Below are positions 26,371-36,005 of a stretch of 64,000 nt of DNA, one piece after another. The translations under genes and the position numbers were made by a program. Under the pieces are notes generated by a model. The model did no database searches. It had not been told where the DNA came from and saw nothing but the letters and a program-made list of their open reading frames with translations. This DNA comes from UBA6170 sp942491385 (GTDB taxonomy: Bacteria > Chloroflexota > Anaerolineae > Anaerolineales > Anaerolineaceae): contig CALOAF010000002.1 in NCBI GenBank assembly GCA_942491385.1, positions 372,001 through 436,000 of the forward strand, given 5' to 3'. Every line of letters begins with the position of its first letter. Positions within the stretch are counted from its first letter, which is position 1.

Positions 26371-26398
26371 TTGAAATAATAATAATGGTTTGTAAAAT
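26371..26398 (+). promoter_or_regulatory. Probable promoter of the CBS-domain gene in the 313-bp divergent gap
   Basis: TTGAAA at 26371-26376 and TAAAAT at 26393-26398 with a 16-bp spacer. The remainder of the gap 26191-26503 is AT-rich, and I see no other feature in it. Confidence 0.5.
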
Positions 26399-26503
26399 GG
26401 TCGTCCTCATTCAGGGTTAAATATTTAGACAGAAGCGTGACTCATGCCCCTTCGATTGTCATAATTTGTTTTTAGCAATCGGGCGTGAGAAAGGAAATCA
26501 AAT

Positions 26504-26935
26504 TTGGCGACAGTAAACGATATGCTCCAAAATAAAGGTGGTAAACTATGGTTTACACGGCCTGATTCTACGGTACGGGAAGCCCTGGAATTGATGAAAG
26601 CATATAATGTGGGTGGGTTACCTGTCGTTAATAATGATAAAGTAGTCGATTTCTTTTCCGAACGTGATTTTGCCAGGCATGCGATCAATGATGAATGTTT
26701 CGATATGAATAAACCTGTAGAAGCACTCATGGCTTACCCGGTTTATTTTGTCGATCCAGCACAAAAAGTAGAAGAGTGTAAGGCAGTCATGAACACCAAA
26801 AAATTACGACATTTACCGGTCATGGAAAATGGTAAAATGATAGGGGTTGTTTCCATTAGTGATGTGGTCAAACATTTGCTGGAAGAAAAACAGGAGACAA
26901 TTGATCTAGTGGAACTCTTCCTATGGGTTATATGA
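26504..26935 (+). CDS. Tandem CBS-domain protein
   Basis: Protein of 143 residues consisting of two CBS motifs: STVREALELMKAYNVGGLPVV with FFSERDFAR, and KVEECKAVMNTKKLRHLPVM with GVVSISDVV. A Bateman module of this size binds adenine nucleotides or SAM and usually acts as a regulator. It starts with TTG, preceded by AAAGGAAA. No partner enzyme is adjacent. A terminator follows. Confidence 0.85.
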   Translation: MATVNDMLQNKGGKLWFTRPDSTVREALELMKAYNVGGLPVVNNDKVVDFFSERDFARHAINDECFDMNKPVEALMAYPVYFVDPAQKVEECKAVMNTKKLRHLPVMENGKMIGVVSISDVVKHLLEEKQETIDLVELFLWVI

Positions 26936-26962
26936 TTTAATCCCCTGAAGTCATCAAGATTC

Positions 26963-26992
26963 AAAACGCAGGTGATTAACCCTGCGTTTTTT
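26963..26992 (+). terminator. Rho-independent terminator after the CBS gene
   Basis: AAAACGCAGG at 26963-26972 and CCTGCGTTTT at 26981-26990 form a perfect stem with an 8-base loop and a T-run. Confidence 0.9.
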
Positions 26993-27011
26993 CATGCATC
27001 AAAGAGGTCAA

Positions 27012-28229
27012 ATGAAGAATAAAAGCGAACATTCCATCATCATCCCATTGATTTTGGTGATTGGTTTTTCTGTGCTGGTTATGATCATGATTTCACCAGG
27101 CATCAAATTACATTCTCAGGATTCACCCATAAATTACAAAACAGGTTATGAATCGGATACTGTCCGTGCCAAAGTGATTAATTTGATTGAAGAAGGTCAA
27201 ACCGATTTGGGGGGAACCCTTCAGAATTACCAGGTTTTTGATGTGGAGTTGGTGGAAGGTGATTTTAAAGGTTCAGTTTTAACCGTTGATTACGGTTTGC
27301 GGCAGATATTGGGTAGTGAAGAGAAAATTAAAGCAGGGGATTATATTCTTGTCACTGTTGGGCAACGCCCTGATAGCGGTGAGTTGAAAGCTTTCTTTAC
27401 CGATTTTGTCAGATCCAGACCGATCCTCTACCTTTTTTTGTTATTCGTATTCTTCAGTATTCTCATCAGTGGCTGGAAAGGGATCCGCAGCTTATTGGGG
27501 ATCGCATTCAGCTTGCTGATTATTGTTCTCTACATACTACCCCAAATTTTGAGTGGAAAAGATCCAGTTTGGGTCAGCATATCCGGTGCATTTGTTTTTC
27601 TGGCGGTCTCACAGCTCCTGGTGTATGGTTGGAATCTTAAAACCCATTCAGCTGTCATCGGCATCTTAATCTCCCTCGTTTTGACAGGACTCCTATCAAG
27701 CTTTTTTGTTGATTTTACCCGCCTGACTGGGTATGGGGATGAGAATGCACTCTTTCTTTCTCAAATGTCCACCCAAACCATCAATATAAAAGGCTTGTTG
27801 TTAGCCGGGATGTTAATCGGGGCACTGGGTGTTCTGGATGATCTGGTCATCAGCCAGGCTTCGGCGGTCTTTGAATTGTATTCAGCCAATTCCTCCTTAG
27901 GATTTAATTTTCTATTCAAACGAGCCATGAATATAGGCAAAGATCACGCCGCAGCCACCGTTAACACGCTCGTTTTGGCGTATGCAGGCGCTTCCTTGCC
28001 TATGTTGTTACTATTTTCCATCAGCAATCAGGATCCGGCCATGTTAATCAATATCAGCTTTATCGCAGAAGAAATTGTCAGGACACTGGTAGGGTCCATA
28101 GGCTTGTTTATTTCTATTCCCATCACCACCGCATTGGCAGCACTTTTAGCCACCCGTCATCCAAAATACCCCTGGATCCAAAAATATTTTGGTCCGGACA
28201 ACCAATGGAATCAATCCCATCATCATTAA
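27012..28229 (+). CDS. YibE/F family membrane protein
   Basis: Protein of 405 residues. An N-terminal helix is followed by an extracytoplasmic beta domain (YQVFDVELVEGDFKGSVLTV). Seven to eight membrane helices then begin near residue 130, with the family region GALGVLDDLVISQASAVFEL and MNIGKDHAAATVNTLVLAYAG. YibE/F proteins are predicted transporters or membrane regulators without a proven substrate. The start at 27012 follows AGAGG; an ATG at 26994 lies inside the preceding terminator and is unlikely. Single gene. Confidence 0.85.
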   Translation: MKNKSEHSIIIPLILVIGFSVLVMIMISPGIKLHSQDSPINYKTGYESDTVRAKVINLIEEGQTDLGGTLQNYQVFDVELVEGDFKGSVLTVDYGLRQILGSEEKIKAGDYILVTVGQRPDSGELKAFFTDFVRSRPILYLFLLFVFFSILISGWKGIRSLLGIAFSLLIIVLYILPQILSGKDPVWVSISGAFVFLAVSQLLVYGWNLKTHSAVIGILISLVLTGLLSSFFVDFTRLTGYGDENALFLSQMSTQTINIKGLLLAGMLIGALGVLDDLVISQASAVFELYSANSSLGFNFLFKRAMNIGKDHAAATVNTLVLAYAGASLPMLLLFSISNQDPAMLINISFIAEEIVRTLVGSIGLFISIPITTALAALLATRHPKYPWIQKYFGPDNQWNQSHHH

Positions 28230-28296
28230 GTAGATGTATAATTTTTATTAACCCTATATTACGAAAAAATCACTAAGAAAATGAAAAGAGGAACTT

Positions 28297-30102
28297 ATGA
28301 CGAATGATCAACCTACCCGCTGGGATCTATCCAATATATTTCCAGGTCTCGAATCAGATGAATTTAATACGGCTTTTTCAGATACATCGAAAGTTATTGA
28401 TGATCTGGTGGATTGCTTCCAATCCAAATTAGCCCCACTATCATCTGATTCAGATCCTGCCTCGCTGAATGAAGCTTTATCTGCCTATGTGAATACGCTC
28501 AATGACACCGTTACCCATGTGGGTAAAGTGGCAAATTACATCTACAGTTTTATCAGTACCGATTCTTACAATAAACTGGCAACCCGATTAATCTCTGAAT
28601 ATGAACAATTAGGTGTACGTCTCGAAAACCAGGATGTGGTATTTAAAAATTGGTTATCAAAAATTAACGCAAAAATAGATGAGGTCATATCCCTGGGTGG
28701 AACGGTTGCTGAACATGAATTTGCTCTGAAAGAAATCATCCACTTCAGTCAATTTCTGATGAGCCAGGCAGAAGAAGAACTTGCCGCTGAACTGAATTTA
28801 AGTGGCGCATCCGGTTGGGAAAAATTACAGGGTGTGATCACATCCCAATTATCAGTCGAATTGGAAATAGATGGGGAAGTAAAGAAATTACCCGGGCCAG
28901 CCCTTATTAACCTTCGATCCCATCCCGTGGAAGAAGTTCGCAAAAAAGGGTATGAAAAAGAAATGCAAGCCTGGAAGTCGGTGGAAGAGCCATTAGCAGC
29001 CGCGTTGAATGGGATTAAAGGCAGCGTAATCACCCTTAACAAGAAAAGAGGACGCAAAGATGCAGTAGAAAGCGCGCTCGACATGGCAAGAATAGATCGG
29101 GAAACCTTGGATGCCATGCTGTCAGCCATGCAGGATTCTTTTCCAATGTTCAGACGTTACTTCCAGGCAAAAGCAAAACGCTTAGGGCAGGATAAATTAC
29201 CTTGGTGGAACCTTTTCGCACCCATTGGACAATCAGAAACCAAATTCAGCTTCCTGGAAGCCCGTGAGTTTATTCTGGATCATTTTTCTAAATTCACCCC
29301 TGATCTGGCTGATTTTGCAGCGCGCGCTTTTGATAACCATTGGATTGATGCCGAACAACGTGAAGGGAAAATGGGCGGTGCATTTTGTATGGATATTCCA
29401 GGAACCGGCGAATCCCGCATTCTCAGTAATTTTGATGGCTCACTCGACCAGGTATCCACATTAGCCCATGAATTAGGTCACGGTTTCCATAATGATTGTA
29501 TGGAGAAAGCTGGCCGTACGCAATTACAACAACGTACGCCCATGACCATGGCTGAAACAGCCTCCATTATGTGTGAAACCATCATTTCGAATGCTTCACT
29601 CAAACAGGCCAAAACAAAAGAAGAAGAATTGGCTATTCTGGAAGGCATGTTAAATGGCGATTCACAGGTAATTGTGGATATCTACTCGCGTTATTTGTTT
29701 GAGAAAGAAGTCTTTGAACGCCGCGTAAAATCTGATCTATCGGCTGAAGAAATCTGTGACATTATGGAAAGTGCACAAAAAGCAACCTATGGAGATGGAT
29801 TGGATGAGAAATACCTGCACAAATACATGTGGACATGGAAACCGCATTATTATTCGGCCCACCTTTCCTTCTACAACTTCCCTTATTCATTTGGATTGAT
29901 GTTTGGCACCGGTTTATATGCGATTTATCAGGAAAGAGGAGATGCCTTCATTCCAGAATATATAGACCTGCTTTCAAGCACTGGTCTCGGATCGGCAGCA
30001 GAGTTAGCCAACCGCTTTGGCATCAATATTCGCGATAAAGCATTCTGGGAAGGCTCCTTAAAGGTTGTTGAACAACGTGTCAACCGGTACGTTGAAATTT
30101 AA
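28297..30102 (+). CDS. pepF: M3 family oligoendopeptidase (PepF-type)
   Basis: Protein of 601 residues, the usual size of bacterial oligoendopeptidase F, a cytoplasmic zinc peptidase that degrades oligopeptides. The zinc motif is LAHELGHGFH (HExxH at about 391-395). The second metal Glu lies in the helix MAETASIMCETI, and the substrate-binding region has KYMWTWKPHYYSAHLSFYNFPYSF-like sequence with conserved Tyr and His. The N-terminal helical lid begins RWDLSNIFPGLES. The start has AAGAGGAA upstream. A strong terminator follows, so it is monocistronic. Confidence 0.92.
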   Translation: MTNDQPTRWDLSNIFPGLESDEFNTAFSDTSKVIDDLVDCFQSKLAPLSSDSDPASLNEALSAYVNTLNDTVTHVGKVANYIYSFISTDSYNKLATRLISEYEQLGVRLENQDVVFKNWLSKINAKIDEVISLGGTVAEHEFALKEIIHFSQFLMSQAEEELAAELNLSGASGWEKLQGVITSQLSVELEIDGEVKKLPGPALINLRSHPVEEVRKKGYEKEMQAWKSVEEPLAAALNGIKGSVITLNKKRGRKDAVESALDMARIDRETLDAMLSAMQDSFPMFRRYFQAKAKRLGQDKLPWWNLFAPIGQSETKFSFLEAREFILDHFSKFTPDLADFAARAFDNHWIDAEQREGKMGGAFCMDIPGTGESRILSNFDGSLDQVSTLAHELGHGFHNDCMEKAGRTQLQQRTPMTMAETASIMCETIISNASLKQAKTKEEELAILEGMLNGDSQVIVDIYSRYLFEKEVFERRVKSDLSAEEICDIMESAQKATYGDGLDEKYLHKYMWTWKPHYYSAHLSFYNFPYSFGLMFGTGLYAIYQERGDAFIPEYIDLLSSTGLGSAAELANRFGINIRDKAFWEGSLKVVEQRVNRYVEI

Positions 30103-30128
30103 ATACGAAATTTTCAAGAAAAAATCAT

Positions 30129-30163
30129 ACGGGTCTTTGAGGTATTCAAAGACCCGTTTTTTT
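30129..30163 (+). terminator. Rho-independent terminator of pepF
   Basis: ACGGGTCTTTGA at 30129-30140 and TCAAAGACCCGT at 30146-30157 form a perfect 12-bp stem with a 5-base loop, followed by seven T. Confidence 0.95.
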
Positions 30164-30359
30164 ACCCAAAAATTTATTCGTCCATTTGATTATTACTTTC
30201 TATAAACTTTCAATCTGGAAAAGGTTCATTGAATCACCTATCATTTTTATTATCTTGCATCAAATTCATTTATTATTGGTTATTGTATAATTAAGAAGAA
30301 TCAATTATGGACATCCAAAATTTAATTTATCAATTTAAAACCATGCGGAAATTTGCTTA

Positions 30360-32522
30360 ATGATTGCCTTAATCTCGATTATACCCATTATCATCGCGGG
30401 GATATCTGGTGCATTAGGCGTTTTCGTTTTATTGCTTTCATTTGCAAGAAAAAAAGATATTGTCTATTTATCATCTGGCTGGGCTGCTCTGGCAGTTATG
30501 TTGTATGGCATTTCTACTGCAAATCTTTACAACTCTTCCACACTGTTACAAGCTGGTTTATCTCAAAGGATGCAGGTAATTTCTATAATTTTATTTATCT
30601 TAGCTTTTTTTTATTTTGTCATCGAATATCTCAATTTAATTATATGGAAGAAATATTTTTGGATTTTTATCACACTAGCGGCCTTAACAATATTCCCCCA
30701 AATTTTTATTCAGAATGAGCTTGTTTGGAATATAAAAAAAAGTAATTTTCATCTCATCAATTTCTTTGGTCATATGCAGGTTATCAATGAAAGTGTACCG
30801 GGAATAATTACCCAGGTCTCCTTTTCTTTTGGAATTGTAGCTTTCTTCATCATCACTTATAAAGTTTTTTCAGAATTTCGCGGACAAAAGAATAAATACA
30901 GTCATCCATTATTTCTCTCAACCATGATCTTGTTCATAGCGCTTGTCCATGACACCTTTATGGGCATGGGTATCATCAAATCAATCTACATGTTAGAAGT
31001 TGGATTCCTGATTGTGATTGGCCTGGTTGCATTCCTTCTATCCAGGAACATCATGGAGACAATATCAATCAAAGAAGCATTGGAAAATGCCAATTTTGCG
31101 CTTCAGGTACATAAAGAACAACTGGAAAAAACCGTTTCTAAAAGAACACAAGCATTTCAATATCAGGCAGAATATTTTCGTTCCCTGGTAATTAATAACC
31201 CCATCGCAACCGTGACCTTGGACAATAATCAACGAATACAATCAGTCAATCCAGCATTTGAGGAGTTATTTGGTTACTCTCAGAATGAAGCATTATCCCA
31301 AGAATTAGACTCATTAATCGCGCCTGAAGATCAATTAATTGCAGCAAAAGCCTTAACAGAAAAAGCATTGAATAGCATAAGAATTTCAGACGTTGGTATT
31401 CGTAAACAAAAAGACGGTGGTCGAGTTCATGTAGAAATTTTAGGCGTACCGGTATTTGTAAATAAGGAAAAGGTTGGAGTGTTAGGACTTTATCGGGATA
31501 TTTCAGACAAAATCAAGGCAGATAAAATCTTACAAGAAAGTGAAATGCGCTATCGAAGCTTATTCGAAGATTCTCCTATTCCATTGTATGAAGAAGATTT
31601 CAGTTCCATAAAAACCGAAATTGATCAGTTTAAATCCATGGGAGTAAAGAATTTTCACGAATTCTTTTCATCCAATCAGGACATTGTGTCTCAATTAATG
31701 GAAAAGATTATAGTCATCAATGTAAATCAAGCTGCTATCAGGTTATTTTCAGCCTCGACCAAAGAAAATTTGATTGACAATTTCCAAAATATTTTCTTAC
31801 CAGAATCAGTTCCAATCAACGGTGAAATTTATGCATCAATAGCAGAGGGAGAACTTCAAGGTCTTGGGGAAGTTCACTATAAAGATTTCCTGGGTAATAA
31901 TATTTACACTGTTTTACGCTTATCCATTGCACCTGGGTATGAAGAAACCTGGGAAAAAGTGTTCATCTCTATTATTGATATTACTGAACGCAAAAACAAC
32001 GAATCTTACCTGGAATATCTTTCTACACATGATCAATTAACCGGTGTTGCTAACCGATCTCTACTTTACGATCGGTTAAGTCATGCACTTGCTCACGCAA
32101 AACGCGATCAGAAGATGATTGCCGTTTTTTTCCTGGATTTAGATGGCTACAAAACAATCAATGATTTATTTGGGCACCTGGTTGGTGATAAATTCTTAAT
32201 CCAGATCGCCAAACGACTTTCAGCCAACTTGCGTGCTTCAGATACGGTTGCTCGCTTTGGCGGAGATGAATTCATCCTGGTTTTGGAGAATATTTCCAGT
32301 GTAGATGTTATCAAACCAATCACCGAAAAAATTCTTAAGTCTATTGCGAAACCGCATCGCATCAATGACCATACTTGCCAGGTGACAACCAGTATTGGTA
32401 TCAGCATTTATCCCATGGATGGCACAACAACAGAGGAATTGATCAATAAAGCTGACACAGCCATGTATCGTGCCAAACAACTGGGAAAAAACCAGTACAA
32501 ATTTTTCAGCTTGCGTTCATAA
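30360..32522 (+). CDS. Membrane-bound diguanylate cyclase with PAS domains
   Basis: Protein of 720 residues. Residues ~1-235 form seven membrane helices. A coiled coil (about 240-270) links to a PAS domain (about 280-395, NPIATVTLDNNQRIQSVNPAF), then a second, less typical PAS region (about 405-555). The GGDEF domain (about 560-718) has the active site ARFGGDEFILVLE and a RASD inhibitory site five residues before it, so it probably makes cyclic di-GMP and is feedback-inhibited. There is no EAL domain. The start has no clear ribosome site. The sensory input is likely a membrane or periplasmic signal. Confidence 0.85.
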   Translation: MIALISIIPIIIAGISGALGVFVLLLSFARKKDIVYLSSGWAALAVMLYGISTANLYNSSTLLQAGLSQRMQVISIILFILAFFYFVIEYLNLIIWKKYFWIFITLAALTIFPQIFIQNELVWNIKKSNFHLINFFGHMQVINESVPGIITQVSFSFGIVAFFIITYKVFSEFRGQKNKYSHPLFLSTMILFIALVHDTFMGMGIIKSIYMLEVGFLIVIGLVAFLLSRNIMETISIKEALENANFALQVHKEQLEKTVSKRTQAFQYQAEYFRSLVINNPIATVTLDNNQRIQSVNPAFEELFGYSQNEALSQELDSLIAPEDQLIAAKALTEKALNSIRISDVGIRKQKDGGRVHVEILGVPVFVNKEKVGVLGLYRDISDKIKADKILQESEMRYRSLFEDSPIPLYEEDFSSIKTEIDQFKSMGVKNFHEFFSSNQDIVSQLMEKIIVINVNQAAIRLFSASTKENLIDNFQNIFLPESVPINGEIYASIAEGELQGLGEVHYKDFLGNNIYTVLRLSIAPGYEETWEKVFISIIDITERKNNESYLEYLSTHDQLTGVANRSLLYDRLSHALAHAKRDQKMIAVFFLDLDGYKTINDLFGHLVGDKFLIQIAKRLSANLRASDTVARFGGDEFILVLENISSVDVIKPITEKILKSIAKPHRINDHTCQVTTSIGISIYPMDGTTTEELINKADTAMYRAKQLGKNQYKFFSLRS

Positions 32523-32541
32523 TTTTATAAAAATACTGGCA

Positions 32542-32590
32542 TTTTTTGTTCTCAAAGAGTATGATCAATAAGGTATGGGAGAACAAAAAA
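32542..32590 (+). promoter_or_regulatory. 12-bp inverted repeat that would sequester the ribosome site of the dynamin-like gene
   Basis: TTTTTTGTTCTC at 32542-32553 and its exact complement GAGAACAAAAAA at 32579-32590 flank 25 bases. The right arm ends one base before the ATG at 32592 and includes most of the GGGAGAA ribosome site. In RNA the stem would hide the site. Confidence 0.6.
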
Positions 32591-32591
32591 T

Positions 32592-34322
32592 ATGAGAATA
32601 CTCAATCAAAACCAGGAAGATTTATTGACTTTGGAGCGCAACCTCCTGAATGATTTACAAATGGCTTTGGTCAGTTTTGGAGCATCAAAAGCGGATTTGG
32701 ACACGCTCAACCAATCGATTCGCCAGATCGACGATTTGTTTTTACTGGTTATCGTCGGGGAATTCAATGCCGGCAAAAGTTCTTTTATCAATGCCTTGCT
32801 GGGTGACCACCTTCTGAAAGAAGGCGTTACCCCAACCACAACACAAATTAATATCATTCGATATGGCTCTGAGTACCAGGAAACGATCTCGGATAAAGAT
32901 ATTTTAGTCATCGCAGCTCCCATTCCATTATTGAAAGAAATCAGTATTGTGGACACACCAGGCACGAATGCAATCATGCGTAAACATGAAGAAATTACCA
33001 ACCTGTTTGTTCCCCGTTCTGACCTGGTAATATTCGTCACTTCTACAGACCGTCCTCTCTCTGAAAGTGAAAGAGCATTTTTACAACAAATTCGTGATTG
33101 GGGTAAAAAATTGGTCCTGGTGCTCAATAAGGTTGATCTCTTACAAAATGACGACGAAGTTGGCCAGGTGGAAAGTTTTATCGCAGAAAATATTCGCTCC
33201 TTATTGGGGATACAACCAGAAATCTTTTCCGTCAGCTCACGATTGGCCTTACAGGCAAAAATGGGAAATCCACATCTTTGGAATAAAAGTCATTTCGAAG
33301 AACTGGAAAGTCACATTCAAACAACCTTAGATGAAACTGAACGGATTCGTTTAAAGTTCCTCAACCCCATCGGTGTCGGATTGAATCTCAACCAGCGCTA
33401 TGGTGAAGTTGTTATTTCCCGTTTAGACCTGCTCAATGCCGATTGGGAAGTCATGCGCAGCGTAGAACGTCAATTGAGTCTGTACAAAGAAGATATGCGC
33501 CAGGATTTCGATTTTCGCATGGCAGACATAGAAAACATACTCTATTCCATGGAACAACGTGGGCAGATTTTCTTTGAAGAATACCTTAGAATTGCCCGTA
33601 TACCAGATTTATTGAGAAAAGAAAAAATACAAAAGGCCTTTAAAGAAGAAGTGATCGCAGATGTTCCACAACAAATAGAAGAGAAAATTCAGGAATTGAT
33701 AGATTGGATGGTTGAGCGAGATTTCCGGCAATGGCAAGCAGTTCTGGAACATCTTGATAAGCGCAAGAATGCCCACCAGGGAAAGATAGTGGGTGATAAT
33801 CAAAACACGAGCTTCCAATATAACCGCGAGCACCTGATTGAAAGTGTGGCTAATCGAGCAAAACGCGTAGTGGATGGCTACGATCGCCACATCGAAGCAG
33901 CCAACATAGCAAATGATGCGCAAAACGCTGTGGCTGCAGCCGCTGCGATTGAAGTTGGCGCGGTGGGATTGGGCACTTTGATTGCTGTGTTAGCATCTTC
34001 TCTTGCTGCCGATGTAACCGGAATTTTAGTAGCCAGTGCTGTAGCTGTATTCGGTTTATTTATCATCCCCGCCAAAAGAAGGAAAGCAAATTTGGAACTA
34101 ACCCAAAAAATAAAAACCCTTCGTGAACAATTGCTGTCAACATTGAATACTCAATTTGAACATGAAATAAATCGCAGTCTTGAAAGAATCAATGCTGCTA
34201 TCGCTCCATACACCCGCTTTGTTCGTTCTGAAAAAGAATTATTGGATAAGGTAAATGAAGAATTAGAGCAACTGCACATTCATCTTAAAAATCTTGAGAA
34301 ACAAATAAAACAAATGGAATGA
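32592..34322 (+). CDS. Bacterial dynamin-like GTPase
   Basis: Protein of 576 residues. The GTPase domain has G1 VGEFNAGKSSF, G2 GVTPTTTQI, G3 DTPGTNA and G4 NKVDLL. A long helical stalk follows. A hydrophobic paddle at about 440-495 (VGAVGLGTLIAVLASSLAAD and ASAVAVFGLFIIPAKRR) would insert in membranes, and a C-terminal coiled coil completes the fold. Bacterial dynamin-like proteins fuse or repair membranes and some act in phage defence. This one is not paired with a second dynamin gene, unlike many. Its leader can form a hairpin that covers the ribosome site. Single gene. Confidence 0.85.
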   Translation: MRILNQNQEDLLTLERNLLNDLQMALVSFGASKADLDTLNQSIRQIDDLFLLVIVGEFNAGKSSFINALLGDHLLKEGVTPTTTQINIIRYGSEYQETISDKDILVIAAPIPLLKEISIVDTPGTNAIMRKHEEITNLFVPRSDLVIFVTSTDRPLSESERAFLQQIRDWGKKLVLVLNKVDLLQNDDEVGQVESFIAENIRSLLGIQPEIFSVSSRLALQAKMGNPHLWNKSHFEELESHIQTTLDETERIRLKFLNPIGVGLNLNQRYGEVVISRLDLLNADWEVMRSVERQLSLYKEDMRQDFDFRMADIENILYSMEQRGQIFFEEYLRIARIPDLLRKEKIQKAFKEEVIADVPQQIEEKIQELIDWMVERDFRQWQAVLEHLDKRKNAHQGKIVGDNQNTSFQYNREHLIESVANRAKRVVDGYDRHIEAANIANDAQNAVAAAAAIEVGAVGLGTLIAVLASSLAADVTGILVASAVAVFGLFIIPAKRRKANLELTQKIKTLREQLLSTLNTQFEHEINRSLERINAAIAPYTRFVRSEKELLDKVNEELEQLHIHLKNLEKQIKQME

Positions 34323-34436
34323 AGCATTTAGGCTTAGCTTTTCAATAGAATTTCAAGTATATTTGATTTACAATGGTATTAGCTTTGACAAGATCTTAAC
34401 CTGAAAAAAAAATAAATTAATCAAAAGGAGATACCT

Positions 34437-35384
34437 ATGATTGTAACAACCAAAAAATTATTTGATTTGGCATATGGGAAATATGCCATTGGTGCATACA
34501 ATATCAATAACGTAGAGCAAACAATGGGTTTGTTCCGTGGTTGCGTTGAATCCGAAGCACCTTTTATTATTCAGATCAGTAAAGGGGCTCGCTCATACAC
34601 AGATAAACTTGTCCTCGAATCAATCATTCGGGCAGCCGATCAGATCTTCCCGGAGGCCATCTTCGCTGTACACCTTGACCACGGTGATGAAAAAACCTGT
34701 TATGACTGCATTGAAAGTGGCTTCTATAGCTCTGTGATGATCGACGCCAGTCATGAGTCCTTTGAAGAGAACATTGCCATCACCAAACGGGTAGTGGATG
34801 CTGCTCATGCAAAGGGTATCGTGGTAGAAGCAGAATTAGGACAATTAGGCGGTGTGGAAGAACATGTAGCAGTGGATGAGGCAGATGCAAAACTTACCGA
34901 CCCGGATCAAGCCAAAGAATTTGTCGACCGAACCGGTGTGGACTCATTAGCTTGTGCCATAGGTACAAGTCATGGGGCATTCAAATTCTCAGGCACTCAG
35001 GCTTTGCGCTTTGATGTATTATCTGAAATTCAAAAAAGATTACCTGGATTCCCCCTGGTGATGCACGGCTCCAGCTCAGTACCACAGGAAGAAGTAGAGC
35101 GAATCAATAAAGCCGGTGGCAAAATCTTAGGTGCCAAAGGAGTAGATGACAGACAATTCAGGCGGGCTGCTGAATTGGGTGTGACCAAGATTAATATCGA
35201 CACAGATGGACGTCTGGTCTGGACTCGTGTTCATCGTGAATATTTCCTTGAACACCCTGAAAATTTTGATCTGCGTCCACCAGGAAAAGTTTTCATGGCA
35301 GAATATGCGAAATTTATTGCAGATAAAAATCAAAAATTAGGAAGTGCCGGGCAAATTCCCGAAATTAAAAAATTCCTGGCATAA
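34437..35384 (+). CDS. fba: Class II fructose-bisphosphate aldolase family enzyme
   Basis: Protein of 315 residues. It shows YGKYAIGAYNINNVEQ at the start, the first zinc His in VHLDHGDE, VEAELGQLGGVEE, the GTSHGAFKF His, and VMHGSSSVP with the third metal His. TKINIDTDGRLVW binds phosphate. These are the class II features for reversible cleavage of fructose 1,6-bisphosphate in glycolysis and gluconeogenesis; tagatose-bisphosphate aldolases look similar, so substrate is slightly open. AAAAGGAGAT gives a strong start. A terminator follows, so it is monocistronic. Confidence 0.88.
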   Translation: MIVTTKKLFDLAYGKYAIGAYNINNVEQTMGLFRGCVESEAPFIIQISKGARSYTDKLVLESIIRAADQIFPEAIFAVHLDHGDEKTCYDCIESGFYSSVMIDASHESFEENIAITKRVVDAAHAKGIVVEAELGQLGGVEEHVAVDEADAKLTDPDQAKEFVDRTGVDSLACAIGTSHGAFKFSGTQALRFDVLSEIQKRLPGFPLVMHGSSSVPQEEVERINKAGGKILGAKGVDDRQFRRAAELGVTKINIDTDGRLVWTRVHREYFLEHPENFDLRPPGKVFMAEYAKFIADKNQKLGSAGQIPEIKKFLA

Positions 35385-35402
35385 CAAGTATTTTGTAAAT
35401 CT

Positions 35403-35441
35403 AAACACATTCAACCAAAAATGCTGAATGTGTTTTTTTTT
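35403..35441 (+). terminator. Rho-independent terminator of fba
   Basis: AAACACATTCA at 35403-35413 and TGAATGTGTTT at 35425-35435 form a perfect 11-bp stem followed by a run of T to 35441. Confidence 0.95.
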
Positions 35442-35465
35442 CGTAATACCCCCAAAAAACCGTTG

Positions 35466-35480
35466 TGATAAAATCCCAGT
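35466..35480 (+). promoter_or_regulatory. Extended -10 element for a leaderless transcript of the LRR gene
   Basis: TG at 35466-35467, one base, then TAAAAT at 35469-35474, then six bases, then the ATG at 35481. No ribosome site and no -35 box are present. Confidence 0.55.
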
Positions 35481-36005
35481 ATGAATGATCAGCAAAATCG
35501 TCGTATTGAAACAAGTTATCCTATTGAGATTCTCATCAAACCAGCCAACCAAACGGAATCTGACTGGGTTAAATTAGATGATGGACCCGGGTTTTTTGAT
35601 ATCCCGGAAGACATGCTGGCGGAGGTCAGTATTCGCAATTTGCATGATGATTCCATCAAGGGTTTGATAGAAGAAATCCAGAACGTAGATGGTCTATTTT
35701 CATTTAATCTATCCGAGAACCGAAATGTCGGCAACAAAGGCATGCGGTTCATTCCATTGTTGACACAAATTTCTCATCTCAACCTGAGTGCCTGTGGATT
35801 GAATGATTATGGCATTGATCCTATCATCCAAATGCACAATATTCGCTATCTTGATTTAAGTTACTGCACGCGCCTGACGGATCTGAGCATCAAAAAACTG
35901 GCTGACATGCGGCAATTAGAAGAATTATACCTGCGGGGAATTCCCAAAATCACGCATGCAGCAGTAAAAAAAATTGAACGCCGTGACTTGATTATTCGCC
36001 GTTAA
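35481..36005 (+). CDS. Leucine-rich-repeat (RNI-type) protein
   Basis: Protein of 174 residues, no signal peptide. The C-terminal two thirds hold about four repeats of the ribonuclease-inhibitor/AMN1 kind: LFSFNLSENRNVGNKGMRFI, ISHLNLSACGLNDYG, IRYLDLSYCTRLTDLS and LEELYLRGIPKITHAAV. These scaffolds bind proteins; no partner is suggested by neighbours. The gene appears to be read from a leaderless mRNA. Its TAA overlaps the stop of the convergent copA gene within the palindrome TTAA at 36002-36005. Confidence 0.75.
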   Translation: MNDQQNRRIETSYPIEILIKPANQTESDWVKLDDGPGFFDIPEDMLAEVSIRNLHDDSIKGLIEEIQNVDGLFSFNLSENRNVGNKGMRFIPLLTQISHLNLSACGLNDYGIDPIIQMHNIRYLDLSYCTRLTDLSIKKLADMRQLEELYLRGIPKITHAAVKKIERRDLIIRR

